Positions 1 to 5,984 of a stretch of 11,090 bases of DNA are shown here, in pieces. Numbering within the stretch: position 1 is the stretch's first letter; every line of letters starts with the position of its first letter. This stretch comes from JACQNR01 sp049515175 (GTDB taxonomy: Bacteria; Acidobacteriota; Terriglobia; UBA7540). The notes below the pieces were generated by a model that had not been told where the DNA came from, searched no databases, and saw only the letters and a list, made by a program, of their open reading frames with translations. The stretch lies in NCBI GenBank assembly GCA_049515175.1, contig JBEKUI010000215.1, forward strand, positions 1-11,090. Direction: 5' to 3'. Position numbers and translations under genes: made by a program.

Positions 1-68
1 ACCCAGTCTTCCAAACACTGCGGTAGCAAATCGATCTGATCGTAGTTGGCTCGTATCTCTTGGCTCAT
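1..68 (-). CDS. IS1182-type transposase, N-terminal fragment (runs off left edge)
   Basis: Reading the minus strand from an ATG at 68 gives 22 complete codons to the window edge, beginning MSQEIRANYDQIDLLPQCL and continuing EDW. The pattern of a short charged start, then 'Y-x-Q-x-x-L-L-P-x-x-L-E-D-W', is the characteristic opening of IS1182-family DDE transposases as I remember them. The catalytic part lies outside the window, so nothing can be said about activity. No good Shine-Dalgarno sequence sits next to the ATG; the nearest GGAG is about 17 bases upstream. The gene points out of the window and lies just beside the broken 3' end of an IS30 transposase, which suggests this element inserted there or took part in a deletion. 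Confidence 0.6.
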   Translation of the reverse strand, partial: MSQEIRANYDQIDLLPQCLEDW

Positions 69-113
69 GCTGATTCACTTAGCACTCCACCTTCCACACT
101 CCGAGTTTTGAGA
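1..113 (-). mobile_element. End of an IS1182-like insertion sequence
   Basis: Bases 69-113 separate the IS1182-type start codon from the point where IS30 transposase homology stops, around codon 298 of that gene (near base 113). This makes ~45 bases the likely terminal region of the IS1182-like element. The boundary is inferred from where the IS30 protein stops resembling its family. The matching terminal inverted repeat would lie outside the window, so the exact end is not proven. Confidence 0.4.
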
Positions 114-1007
114 CAGGCTCTGGAGATCCTCTGCGGGCAGGGAGGCGAGGTCGGTTTTGCGGGGCAGCTGGCGGCGCAGGCGGCCGATGGCGTTTTCGAT
201 GCCGCCTTTCTGCCAAGGTTTATGGGCGTCGCAGAAGAAGGTGGGGAGGCCGAGGCGCTGGGTAAGTTGGTAATGCTGGGCGAACTCCGTGCCGTTATCG
301 AAGGTGATGGACTGGCGCAAGGCGGGCGGCAGAGGCGCGAGCAGGTGGACGAGGCTTTCGAGCACGGGCTGAGCGGCTTTGTTGGGCTGGCGGGTGAGGC
401 GCAGATGGCGCGAGGAGCGCTCGTGAGCGACCAGCACAGCCTGGCCGTATTTTCGGAAGAGCATGAGATCGGCTTCCCAGTGGCCGGGGGAGGAGCGGTC
501 GTGGGCTTGGGGCGGGCGGAGGTGAATAGGCACGCGGTGCTGCAAGAACTCGACCGAACTGCCCCCGTGCCGGCCGAGTCGGCCCCGGCGGGACTTGCGG
601 CGGGGTAAGAGGCGGTGCCAGTAATCCTTTTGGGCGGAGCGGTGGTAGATAAACCGGTAGATCGACTCGTGACTGATCACCGCGGGGCCGCGCACTCGGC
701 GCAGCCGGCCGGCGATCTGCTCGGGGGACCAGCCCTGCTCCAGGTAGCCACGCACCGTGGCCCGCAGCTCCGGCGAGGCAGTGAGCTTGTGGGGTCGGCC
801 CCGCTCGGTGAGCGCCTGGGCGCGCAGCGGAGCGTAACCTCCCTCCCAAGCCTTGGTGGGAAGGCTGTTGCGACGCAGTTCCCGGGAAATGGTCGCCGCC
901 GACCGACCGAGACCAGCCCCGATCGCCCGTCGAGATTTACCGTCTGCATGCAGACGGTAAATCTCCACCCTCTCCTCCACCGTTAGTTGTGCATATCGTT
1001 TGCCCAT
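75..1007 (-). pseudogene. IS30-family transposase, C-terminally truncated
   Basis: This is a DDE transposase of the IS30 family. It starts at the ATG at 1007 with AGAGGTG about 5 bases upstream. The N-terminus (residues ~1-48) is the IS30 helix-turn-helix, with 'LTVEERVEIYRLHADGKSRR' and 'SAATISRELRRN'. The integrase core carries a DD(33)E triad: D180 in HWEADL, D237 in TFDNGTEF and E271 in KGGIEN. Family members normally continue after 'LPAEDLQSL' with about 30-40 more residues including a conserved RxxLGxRTP-like stretch. Here the frame changes to SQNSECGRWSAK and stops at 75. The last 12 residues are encoded by the neighbouring element or foreign flank, so the protein is probably inactive, although all three catalytic acids remain. 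Confidence 0.85.
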
Positions 1008-1055
1008 CGCAACACCTCTTATACAAGGTGTTGCACTTGCAGCGTGAACTTAGCG
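114..1055 (-). mobile_element. IS30-family insertion sequence remnant
   Basis: The block comprises the truncated transposase and its leader. Upstream of the start codon the plus strand reads GGTGTTGCACTTGCAG from about 1027, resembling the ends of other IS30-family elements, where 'GTTGCACTT' commonly appears in the terminal repeat. The outer boundary near 1050-1055 is a guess. The other end is missing because the 3' part of the transposase is lost, so the element lacks one terminal repeat and should not move by itself. Confidence 0.6.
1009..1034 (-). promoter_or_regulatory. RBS-sequestering hairpin in IS30 leader
   Basis: GCAACACCT (1009-1017) and AGGTGTTGC (1026-1034) are perfect 9-base complements around an 8-base loop. 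On the transposase mRNA the start-proximal arm contains the AGAGGTG ribosome binding site, one base before the ATG region. A transcript reading in from outside would fold and hide the site. A TATAAG lies in the loop on the minus strand and could be a -10 box for an internal start that would omit the distal arm. The pairing is seen directly; the regulatory role is inferred from fold-back control in other insertion sequences such as IS10 and IS50. Confidence 0.55.
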
Positions 1056-1273
1056 AAGCCACGAGGTGCTAACCGCGGCTGGTGCAGACATCGTGGTTTA
1101 ATGCCCCCGAACGTCCGAATATCACCAGAGCGGCGGCATGCCACACTGCGACGTCTTTGTGCCGTCCCGTATTGGCTGCGGAATGTGAATGGCTGAATTG
1201 CAGACCCGGCTGAGCGCGCCATGTCTGAACTACGCGCCAGCGTCCTTATTGTGCAAAGTAACTCGGGTCTAAG
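1056..1273. other. Intergenic stretch with no recognisable gene
   Basis: The bases between the IS30 end and the hydrolase stop contain only short open frames without family resemblance or ribosome binding sites. I see no terminator with a T-run for the hydrolase operon here. Confidence 0.4.
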
Positions 1274-2209
1274 TTACCTCTCGGTCTCAAGGCGCTTGTA
1301 GGCGGGTGGATAACGGTTCGGAAGGCCGTAAACCGGATTCGAATCGTCCCTCACCTTGCGGAGAGCCGTGAGGTTCAGGTCGCCCACCAAAACACCTTCG
1401 GCATTGTCGAGTTCGTCCTGAGTGGACCCCTCGAAATCGAGGATGGAGCTGGTTCCGGAGTTGCGCGGAGCGCCGTAGTTCACGCGGACAATGAAGAGCC
1501 GGTTTTCGAGCGCGCGGGTCTGGTAGAGGTGAACGAGCAGAGGCCGGGAGAAATCGTCGGTGCAATAGGGATTGAAGACAATCTCGGCGCCTCCCAGGGC
1601 CAGCTCACGGGTGGCTTCGGGGTGCTGGATGTCGTAGCAGATTTCTATCCCCACTTTCACTTTCACTCCGCCGATTTCAACTTCCCAGACAGGGAAACTG
1701 TCGCCGTGGTTCACTCCCGAGGCGAGCATCCAATTCTGGAGATGGACCTTGCTATAGGTGCCCACAATCTGCCCGCGAGGATTCATGAGAATCGCGGTGT
1801 TGAACATCTTTCCTCCGCGATTCTCGTCCATGCCGAAGACAATCCAAATTCCGAGTTCTTTGGCGAGGGCGGCAAGGCGGTTTGTGGCAGGGCCCGGAAT
1901 CGTTTCTGCGGCGGCCAGGATTTTCGCGCGCTCGGCAACGATCTGGGGCGCGTCCGTGGAGGTGCCGGGAGGCAAATCAACTCTGGCGTATCCCTGCACA
2001 GCCGCTTCCGGCGTGCAGACGATTCTGGCGCCGCGCGCCGCAGCCTCCCGGATCAGTTTCTCAGCTCGCGCCAGATTGTATTCCTTGTCGTAGAGTCGCG
2101 CGTTCATCTGGATCAGGCCGACCCGAATCGCCTCATCGGCCTTCGTATCGGCTGAATTCAAAAGAGTGGGAACCAACAGCAAAGCGGCTACCATGAGAGG
2201 GCGATGCAT
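1274..2209 (-). CDS. Secreted carbon-nitrogen hydrolase (nitrilase superfamily)
   Basis: This is a 311-residue amidohydrolase of the nitrilase superfamily, which hydrolyses non-peptide C-N bonds of amides, nitriles or N-carbamoyl compounds through a Glu-Lys-Cys triad. All three residues are visible: E68 in CTPEAAVQGY, K154 in YSKVHL and C191 in IEICYD. The start at 2209 is chosen over an in-frame ATG at 2257 because AAGGAGG (2215-2221 on the complement) sits 5 bases before it. It also makes the N-terminus a clean signal peptide: MHR, then a hydrophobic stretch of about 14 residues, then a polar NSADTKA region. Export or periplasmic location is therefore predicted. It lies 89 bases after the sugar-acid dehydratase on the same strand and is probably co-transcribed. 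The substrate cannot be told from sequence; N-carbamoyl-amine amidase-like branches are possible. Confidence 0.85.
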   Translation of the reverse strand: MHRPLMVAALLLVPTLLNSADTKADEAIRVGLIQMNARLYDKEYNLARAEKLIREAAARGARIVCTPEAAVQGYARVDLPPGTSTDAPQIVAERAKILAAAETIPGPATNRLAALAKELGIWIVFGMDENRGGKMFNTAILMNPRGQIVGTYSKVHLQNWMLASGVNHGDSFPVWEVEIGGVKVKVGIEICYDIQHPEATRELALGGAEIVFNPYCTDDFSRPLLVHLYQTRALENRLFIVRVNYGAPRNSGTSSILDFEGSTQDELDNAEGVLVGDLNLTALRKVRDDSNPVYGLPNRYPPAYKRLETER

Positions 2210-2214
2210 CCGTT

Positions 2215-2221
2215 CCTCCTT
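2215..2221 (-). promoter_or_regulatory. Strong ribosome binding site setting the hydrolase start
   Basis: The minus strand reads AAGGAGG followed by 5 bases and the ATG at 2209. This is one of the best Shine-Dalgarno matches in the window. It argues against the longer in-frame start at 2257, which would bury the signal peptide behind 16 extra charged residues. Confidence 0.7.
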
Positions 2222-2298
2222 CGGCATCAAAACGATTTCTCCATGCGGGGAGCGCATATCCCGCCTCTGACGTATGAGTCCATCAGCCAGGGTGGTCG

Positions 2299-4053
2299 CT
2301 ACATGGCCGGATTGCGGAAGCTGCGGACAGCGCCAGCGTCGCGTGCTGTGCGGCCGCGCAGGAAGTCAAAATCGCAGCCCTCGTCTGCCTGCAGGATGTG
2401 GTCAAGGAAAAGCTTTCCGTAGCCGCGATGGTAGTGTGGCTCGGCGGGCTTCCAGGCGGCGAGGCGGGATTTCAATTCCGCCTCAGGAATCAGCAATTCC
2501 AGCCGTCGTGCTTCCACATTGAGCTCGATCAAGTCTCCATTCTTCACTGCGGCCAGTGGGCCGCCCATGGCAGCTTCCGGCGCGATGTGGACGACGATCG
2601 TTCCGAAACTCGTGCCGCTGATGCGCGCGTCGCTGATGCGCACCATGTCTTTGACGCCCGCGTGGAGGAGTTTGGTGGGGATCGGCAGATGACCCCATTC
2701 GGGCATGCCCGGAGCGCCCTTCGGCCCGGCGTTCTTGAGAACCAGAACCGAATTCTCATCCACATCGAGATTCGGATCATCGACACGCGCGGCCATGTCT
2801 TCGCCGTTTTCGAATACGACCGCCCTTCCTTTGTGCTTGAGCAGTTGCGGCGACGCGGCCGACTGCTTGATGACCGCGCCATTGGGCGCGAGATTGCCGC
2901 GCAACGCCACTGTGCCACCCTGCGGCCGCAGCGGCTCACTGAGGGTCTTGATGACCTCGCGGTTGTAACAGCCGGCGCGCGCGATGTTCTCGCCCACGGA
3001 TTTGCCGGTCACGGTCAGCGCGTCGAGGTGCAGCAGCGAGCTGATTTCCTTCATCACGGCAGGCAACCCGCCGGCGTAGCAGAAATCTTCCATCAAGTAT
3101 TTGCCGGAGGGCTTGACGTTCGCGACCACAGGAGTTGTGCGCGAAAGTTCATCAAACTTCTCGAGCGGCAGGTCGATGCCCAGCCGCCCCGCGAGCGCGA
3201 CGAAATGCACGATGGCGTTGGTGGAGCCGCCGATGGCCATGTCCACGCGGATGGCGTTCTCCAAGGCGGCGAGGGTCATCACGTTCGACGGGCGGAGGTC
3301 TTCCAGCGCCATCGCGACGGCGCGCGCGCCGCTCCCTTCCGCGCACATCAGGCGCCGGGAATCGGGGGCGGGAATATCGGCGGCGCCGGGCAGCGTCATG
3401 CCCAGCGCTTCCGCGATGCAGGCCATCGTCGAAGCCGTGCCCATCACCGTGCAGTGACCGGAGCTGCGTGAGACGCAGCTTTCGATCTCGCACCAATCTT
3501 CCTCGGTCATGCGTCCGGCGCGAACGTCTTCCCAGAAGCGCCGCGTGTCCGTGCCGGAGCCCAGTTCAATGCCGCGCCACATGCCGCGCAGCATCGGCCC
3601 TCCGGGCACCATGATGGCGGGAACGTCGGCACTTGCCGCGCCCATCAGTTGTGCCGGCGTGGTCTTATCGCAGCCGCAGAGCAGCACCACGGCGTCGAGA
3701 GGATAGGAGCGAATACATTCTTCCACGTCCATCGCCATGAGGTTGCGATAGAGCATGGTGGTCGGCTTCATCAGCATTTCGCCGAGCGAGATGGTGGGAA
3801 ACTCCAGCGGGAATCCTCCCGCCATCCACACGCCGCGCTTCACGGCTTCCGCGACTTGGCGCAGGTGGGCGTTGCAGTTGTTCAGCTCGCTCCAGGAATT
3901 GCAGATGCCGATGACGGGCTTGCCTTCGAAGACTATCTCGCTGAAGCCTTCCGAGCGCAGCCAGGCGCGATGGCCCAGGCCCCAGCGGTCGCGCTTGCCG
4001 AACCAGTTGCGGCTGCGCAGCTTCGCAACTCGGTCGTCGGAATGAGAACTCAT
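2299..4053 (-). CDS. Sugar-acid dehydratase, IlvD/Edd family (arabonate/xylonate dehydratase-like)
   Basis: This 584-residue member of the IlvD/Edd family dehydrates a sugar acid to its 2-keto-3-deoxy form using an Fe-S cluster. The ligand cysteines appear as C60 (NNCNAHL), C128 (CGCDKT) and C201 (SGHCTVMG). Each is one residue later than C59, C127 and C200 as I recall them for the crystallised Rhizobium L-arabinonate dehydratase. The length (about 580) and the opening 'RSRNWFGKRDRWGLGHRAWLR' fit the pentonate branch better than branched-chain amino-acid IlvD. GAGGAG (4062-4067) lies 8 bases before the ATG. It is first in a two-gene minus-strand unit with the secreted hydrolase. Substrate (arabonate, xylonate, galactonate or fuconate) is undecided; a true dihydroxy-acid dehydratase is less likely. 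Confidence 0.88.
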   Translation of the reverse strand: MSSHSDDRVAKLRSRNWFGKRDRWGLGHRAWLRSEGFSEIVFEGKPVIGICNSWSELNNCNAHLRQVAEAVKRGVWMAGGFPLEFPTISLGEMLMKPTTMLYRNLMAMDVEECIRSYPLDAVVLLCGCDKTTPAQLMGAASADVPAIMVPGGPMLRGMWRGIELGSGTDTRRFWEDVRAGRMTEEDWCEIESCVSRSSGHCTVMGTASTMACIAEALGMTLPGAADIPAPDSRRLMCAEGSGARAVAMALEDLRPSNVMTLAALENAIRVDMAIGGSTNAIVHFVALAGRLGIDLPLEKFDELSRTTPVVANVKPSGKYLMEDFCYAGGLPAVMKEISSLLHLDALTVTGKSVGENIARAGCYNREVIKTLSEPLRPQGGTVALRGNLAPNGAVIKQSAASPQLLKHKGRAVVFENGEDMAARVDDPNLDVDENSVLVLKNAGPKGAPGMPEWGHLPIPTKLLHAGVKDMVRISDARISGTSFGTIVVHIAPEAAMGGPLAAVKNGDLIELNVEARRLELLIPEAELKSRLAAWKPAEPHYHRGYGKLFLDHILQADEGCDFDFLRGRTARDAGAVRSFRNPAM

Positions 4054-4116
4054 GAGAGAAGCTCCTCGAAGAAAGTGGAAACAGCAGGAGAGGCTATCAC
4101 ATTTTGAAAGGGTGGG

Positions 4117-4132
4117 AGGGTGCGAGCACCCT
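4117..4132. promoter_or_regulatory. 16-bp palindrome, candidate operator
   Basis: AGGGTGC (4117-4123) and GCACCCT (4126-4132) are perfect 7-base inverted repeats separated by GA. The site lies in the 146-base divergent region, 64 bases upstream of the dehydratase start and about 33 bases upstream of the toxin-antitoxin -35 box. Size and spacing fit a dimeric repressor site, and sugar-acid dehydratases are often controlled by GntR, LacI or IclR regulators, but no regulator gene is in the window. It has no following T-run on either strand, so a terminator is unlikely. Confidence 0.35.
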
Positions 4133-4164
4133 GTCTCCCGGTGGCGCCGTCAGCTGGAATCGAG

Positions 4165-4193
4165 TTGACCATAATCTTTGACCATGGTATAAG
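4165..4193 (+). promoter_or_regulatory. Sigma70-like promoter of the toxin-antitoxin pair
   Basis: TTGACC (4165-4170) and TATAAG (4188-4193) each match the housekeeping consensus at five of six positions and are separated by exactly 17 bases. The expected transcript start is about base 4200, the A of the antitoxin ATG. The 8-mer TTGACCAT occurs twice (4165-4172 and 4178-4185), 13 bases apart, and ACCATGGT (4181-4188) is a palindrome between the boxes. Either could bind the antitoxin for autoregulation. The motifs are seen; function is inferred. Confidence 0.6.
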
Positions 4194-4199
4194 AATCCC

Positions 4200-4442
4200 A
4201 TGGAGAAAATGGCCATTTCCAAATTCAAAGCGACATGCCTTGAGGTAATTAAACGCGTCGGGCGCACAAGGAAACCAATTCTGGTCACGAAGTTCGGCGA
4301 ACCTGTCGCGCAGGTCGGCCCGCCTCCTCCCAAGCCCCGGCCCAAACGGTGGCTGGGAGACATGGCCGGCACGATGAAAATCGTTGGCGATATCGTCGCA
4401 CCCGCGAGCGATGAGAACGATTGGGAAGTCCTTCGTAAATGA
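4200..4442 (+). CDS. Phd/YefM-type antitoxin
   Basis: This 80-residue protein opens with the Phd/YefM-like pattern MAISKFKATCLEVIKRV, preceded by MEK from the first ATG. It continues with KPILVTKFGEPVAQVGPPP, the usual beta-strand and turn of the DNA-binding N-domain. The C-terminal half, ending in NDWEVLRK, would be the flexible toxin-binding tail. It should bind and neutralise the PIN toxin encoded next to it, with which it shares an ATGA overlap, and repress its own promoter. Two starts are possible: 4200, which coincides with the predicted transcript start and would be leaderless, and 4209, which has GGAG only 3 bases before it. Confidence 0.82.
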   Translation: MEKMAISKFKATCLEVIKRVGRTRKPILVTKFGEPVAQVGPPPPKPRPKRWLGDMAGTMKIVGDIVAPASDENDWEVLRK

Positions 4443-4834
4443 AGCTGCTCCTGGATACTCACATTTGGATTTGGAGCCGGGCAGAGCCTGCGCGTTTGAA
4501 GCGCAGGGTGGCGCGGGCGCTGGAAGACCCGTCGAATGAAATTTGGCTGTCACCGCTGAGCGTGTGGGAATTAACACTGCTCGCCGAAAAAGGGAGGGTC
4601 GTGTCCGCCACCGGCGTGGAAGAGTGGGTGCGTATCGCGATGGAGAAGATGCCCGTCAGGGAGGCTCCGCTCACTATGGAGGTGGCCCTTCTCACCCGCG
4701 AGGTTCGCCTTCCTCATCGGGATCCCGTGGACGTATTCCTGGCTGCGACCGCGCGCTTCTATGACCTGACGCTCGTCACCGCAGACCAACATCTGCTGGC
4801 TGGGAGTGGCTTTTCGGTGCTTGCCAACCGCTAG
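4439..4834 (+). CDS. vapC: PIN-domain ribonuclease toxin (VapC-like)
   Basis: This 131-residue PIN-domain protein is predicted to be a Mg-dependent endoribonuclease toxin. The acidic active-site residues are in place: D6 in LLLDTHIW, E44 in SVWELTLL, D95 (with D98 nearby) in HRDPVDVFLAATA, and D116 in TADQHLL. The length is typical of the family. Its ATG overlaps the antitoxin stop as ATGA (4439-4442), so translation is coupled and the toxin depends on antitoxin synthesis. The pairing of a Phd-type antitoxin with a PIN toxin is common in chromosomes of soil bacteria. No defect is visible, so the module is probably functional. Confidence 0.88.
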   Translation: MKLLLDTHIWIWSRAEPARLKRRVARALEDPSNEIWLSPLSVWELTLLAEKGRVVSATGVEEWVRIAMEKMPVREAPLTMEVALLTREVRLPHRDPVDVFLAATARFYDLTLVTADQHLLAGSGFSVLANR

Positions 4835-4858
4835 ACCTTCCTTCGTAACCCTTCCCGG

Positions 4859-5821
4859 TTACACGTTCCCAAGGTGGAAGAGGGGTTCGACGCCCGAGGC
4901 GCGGGCCATCAGGGTCTTCTCTTCCTCGGCGCCAAGCGGCTGGAAGTTTTGCGCAACATCCATAGCGCGGCGGAAGTACTTCTCGTCGCCCGGCGGCACG
5001 GCAGCGGTGATGGGCTGCGAGAGCGTCCAGCGCAGCGCGAGCGCGGCTTCATCCGGCAGAGCAGCGGGCTCGTACCAGCACTTGGGCTGCGGGCGGTCAC
5101 TCTCCTTCATATCTTTCGGCCACACCGTCTTGGCCATGCCTTTCAGCGCCAGGATGCCCATCTTCTTTTCCCTGGCGCGCTCCAGCACAGTGGGCCCGAA
5201 TTTCGCCTGTGAGAAAAGAACGAAATTGAGCGGGAAGAGGATGGTATCGAACTCGAAGCGATCCAGCAGGGCGAGCGCCGTTTCCACCGAATGCGCCGAG
5301 AATCCAATATGGCGGATCTTGCCCGCTTTGCGTGCCGCGAGGAAAGTTTCCATGGCCCCGGTCGAACTGAAGACCTTGTCCACATCCTCCATCTTGGTCA
5401 TCGCGTGGAGTTGGTAAAGATCGACGTGGTCGGTGCGGAGAAGTTTGAGCGATTCCTCGAGCGCCGCTGCAGAGCCTTCTTTGTCGCGCTTCTCCGTCTT
5501 GCACGCCAGAAAAGACTTCTTGCGGTAGGGTTCGAGCGCCGGACCCAGGCGCTCCTGGGCATTGCCGTAGGTCGGCGCCACATCGAAGTAGTTGATGCCG
5601 CGGTCGAACGCCTCGGCCACGATGTTGGCCGCAAACTTGGGGTCGGTGTCCATCACCACGATACCACCCAGGGCGATGATGGAGAGCTTCTCTCCCGTCT
5701 TGCCCAGCGTCCGCTTGGGAATCGTGCCACTCTTGGCGGCGGCCAGGGGTTCAAGCATCTTGCTCGAAGCGGCCAGGCTGGCGGCCGCGGTACTCTTTTT
5801 CAGAAACCCTCGTCGGTCCAT
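4859..5821 (-). CDS. Tat-exported aldo/keto reductase
   Basis: This 320-residue member of the aldo/keto reductase superfamily is a TIM-barrel NAD(P)H-dependent carbonyl reductase. The catalytic tetrad is visible: D80 and Y85 in FDVAPTYG, K108 in ACKTEK and H139 in DLYQLHA. The N-terminus MDRRGFLKKSTAAASLAAS has the twin-arginine motif RRGFLK followed by an alanine-rich segment and AAAKSG, so the folded enzyme is probably exported or membrane-held by the Tat system. The ATG at 5821 is supported by AGAGGTGA about 6 bases upstream. No CxxC ferredoxin motif is seen at the C-terminus, unlike some Tat-linked relatives. It ends 24 bases from the convergent toxin gene and is divergent from the MenC-like gene. 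The physiological substrate is unknown. Confidence 0.85.
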   Translation of the reverse strand: MDRRGFLKKSTAAASLAASSKMLEPLAAAKSGTIPKRTLGKTGEKLSIIALGGIVVMDTDPKFAANIVAEAFDRGINYFDVAPTYGNAQERLGPALEPYRKKSFLACKTEKRDKEGSAAALEESLKLLRTDHVDLYQLHAMTKMEDVDKVFSSTGAMETFLAARKAGKIRHIGFSAHSVETALALLDRFEFDTILFPLNFVLFSQAKFGPTVLERAREKKMGILALKGMAKTVWPKDMKESDRPQPKCWYEPAALPDEAALALRWTLSQPITAAVPPGDEKYFRRAMDVAQNFQPLGAEEEKTLMARASGVEPLFHLGNV

Positions 5822-5944
5822 TTCGGTTCACCTCTCCCGGATGTTTGCCAAACGCTCGGCAGACCTTTACTTTGTCGAGCTTCAATTTTCACACTTCCCC
5901 CGCGTGGGGTCAACTGGGCCGTGGAGTACGGCGCAGGGATGCCT

Positions 5945-5972
5945 TTGCACGCGGCGGAAAGTTGGATAAACT
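5945..5972 (+). promoter_or_regulatory. Possible promoter of the enolase-superfamily gene
   Basis: TTGCAC (5945-5950) and TAAACT (5967-5972) are separated by 16 bases and precede the ATG at 5985. The implied leader is only a few bases long, which agrees with the absence of a Shine-Dalgarno sequence there. The match is moderate and could be chance. Confidence 0.25.
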
Positions 5973-5984
5973 CTCTCCTTCTCC

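Noticed and set aside
60..608. Plus-strand open frame opposite the IS30 transposase
   Set aside because: It is a shadow of the transposase codons, which show the complete DD(33)E triad in the other strand.
2398..3471. Long plus-strand open frame (357 codons) opposite the dehydratase
   Set aside because: It is a mirror of the high-GC dehydratase codons, rich in His/Arg/Gly with no family resemblance, and the opposite strand encodes a complete enzyme with its ligand cysteines.
4845..4862. Hairpin GTAACC/GGTTAC between the convergent toxin and reductase genes as a terminator
   Set aside because: The stem is only 6 bp and no T-run follows on either strand; it also overlaps the reductase stop codon.
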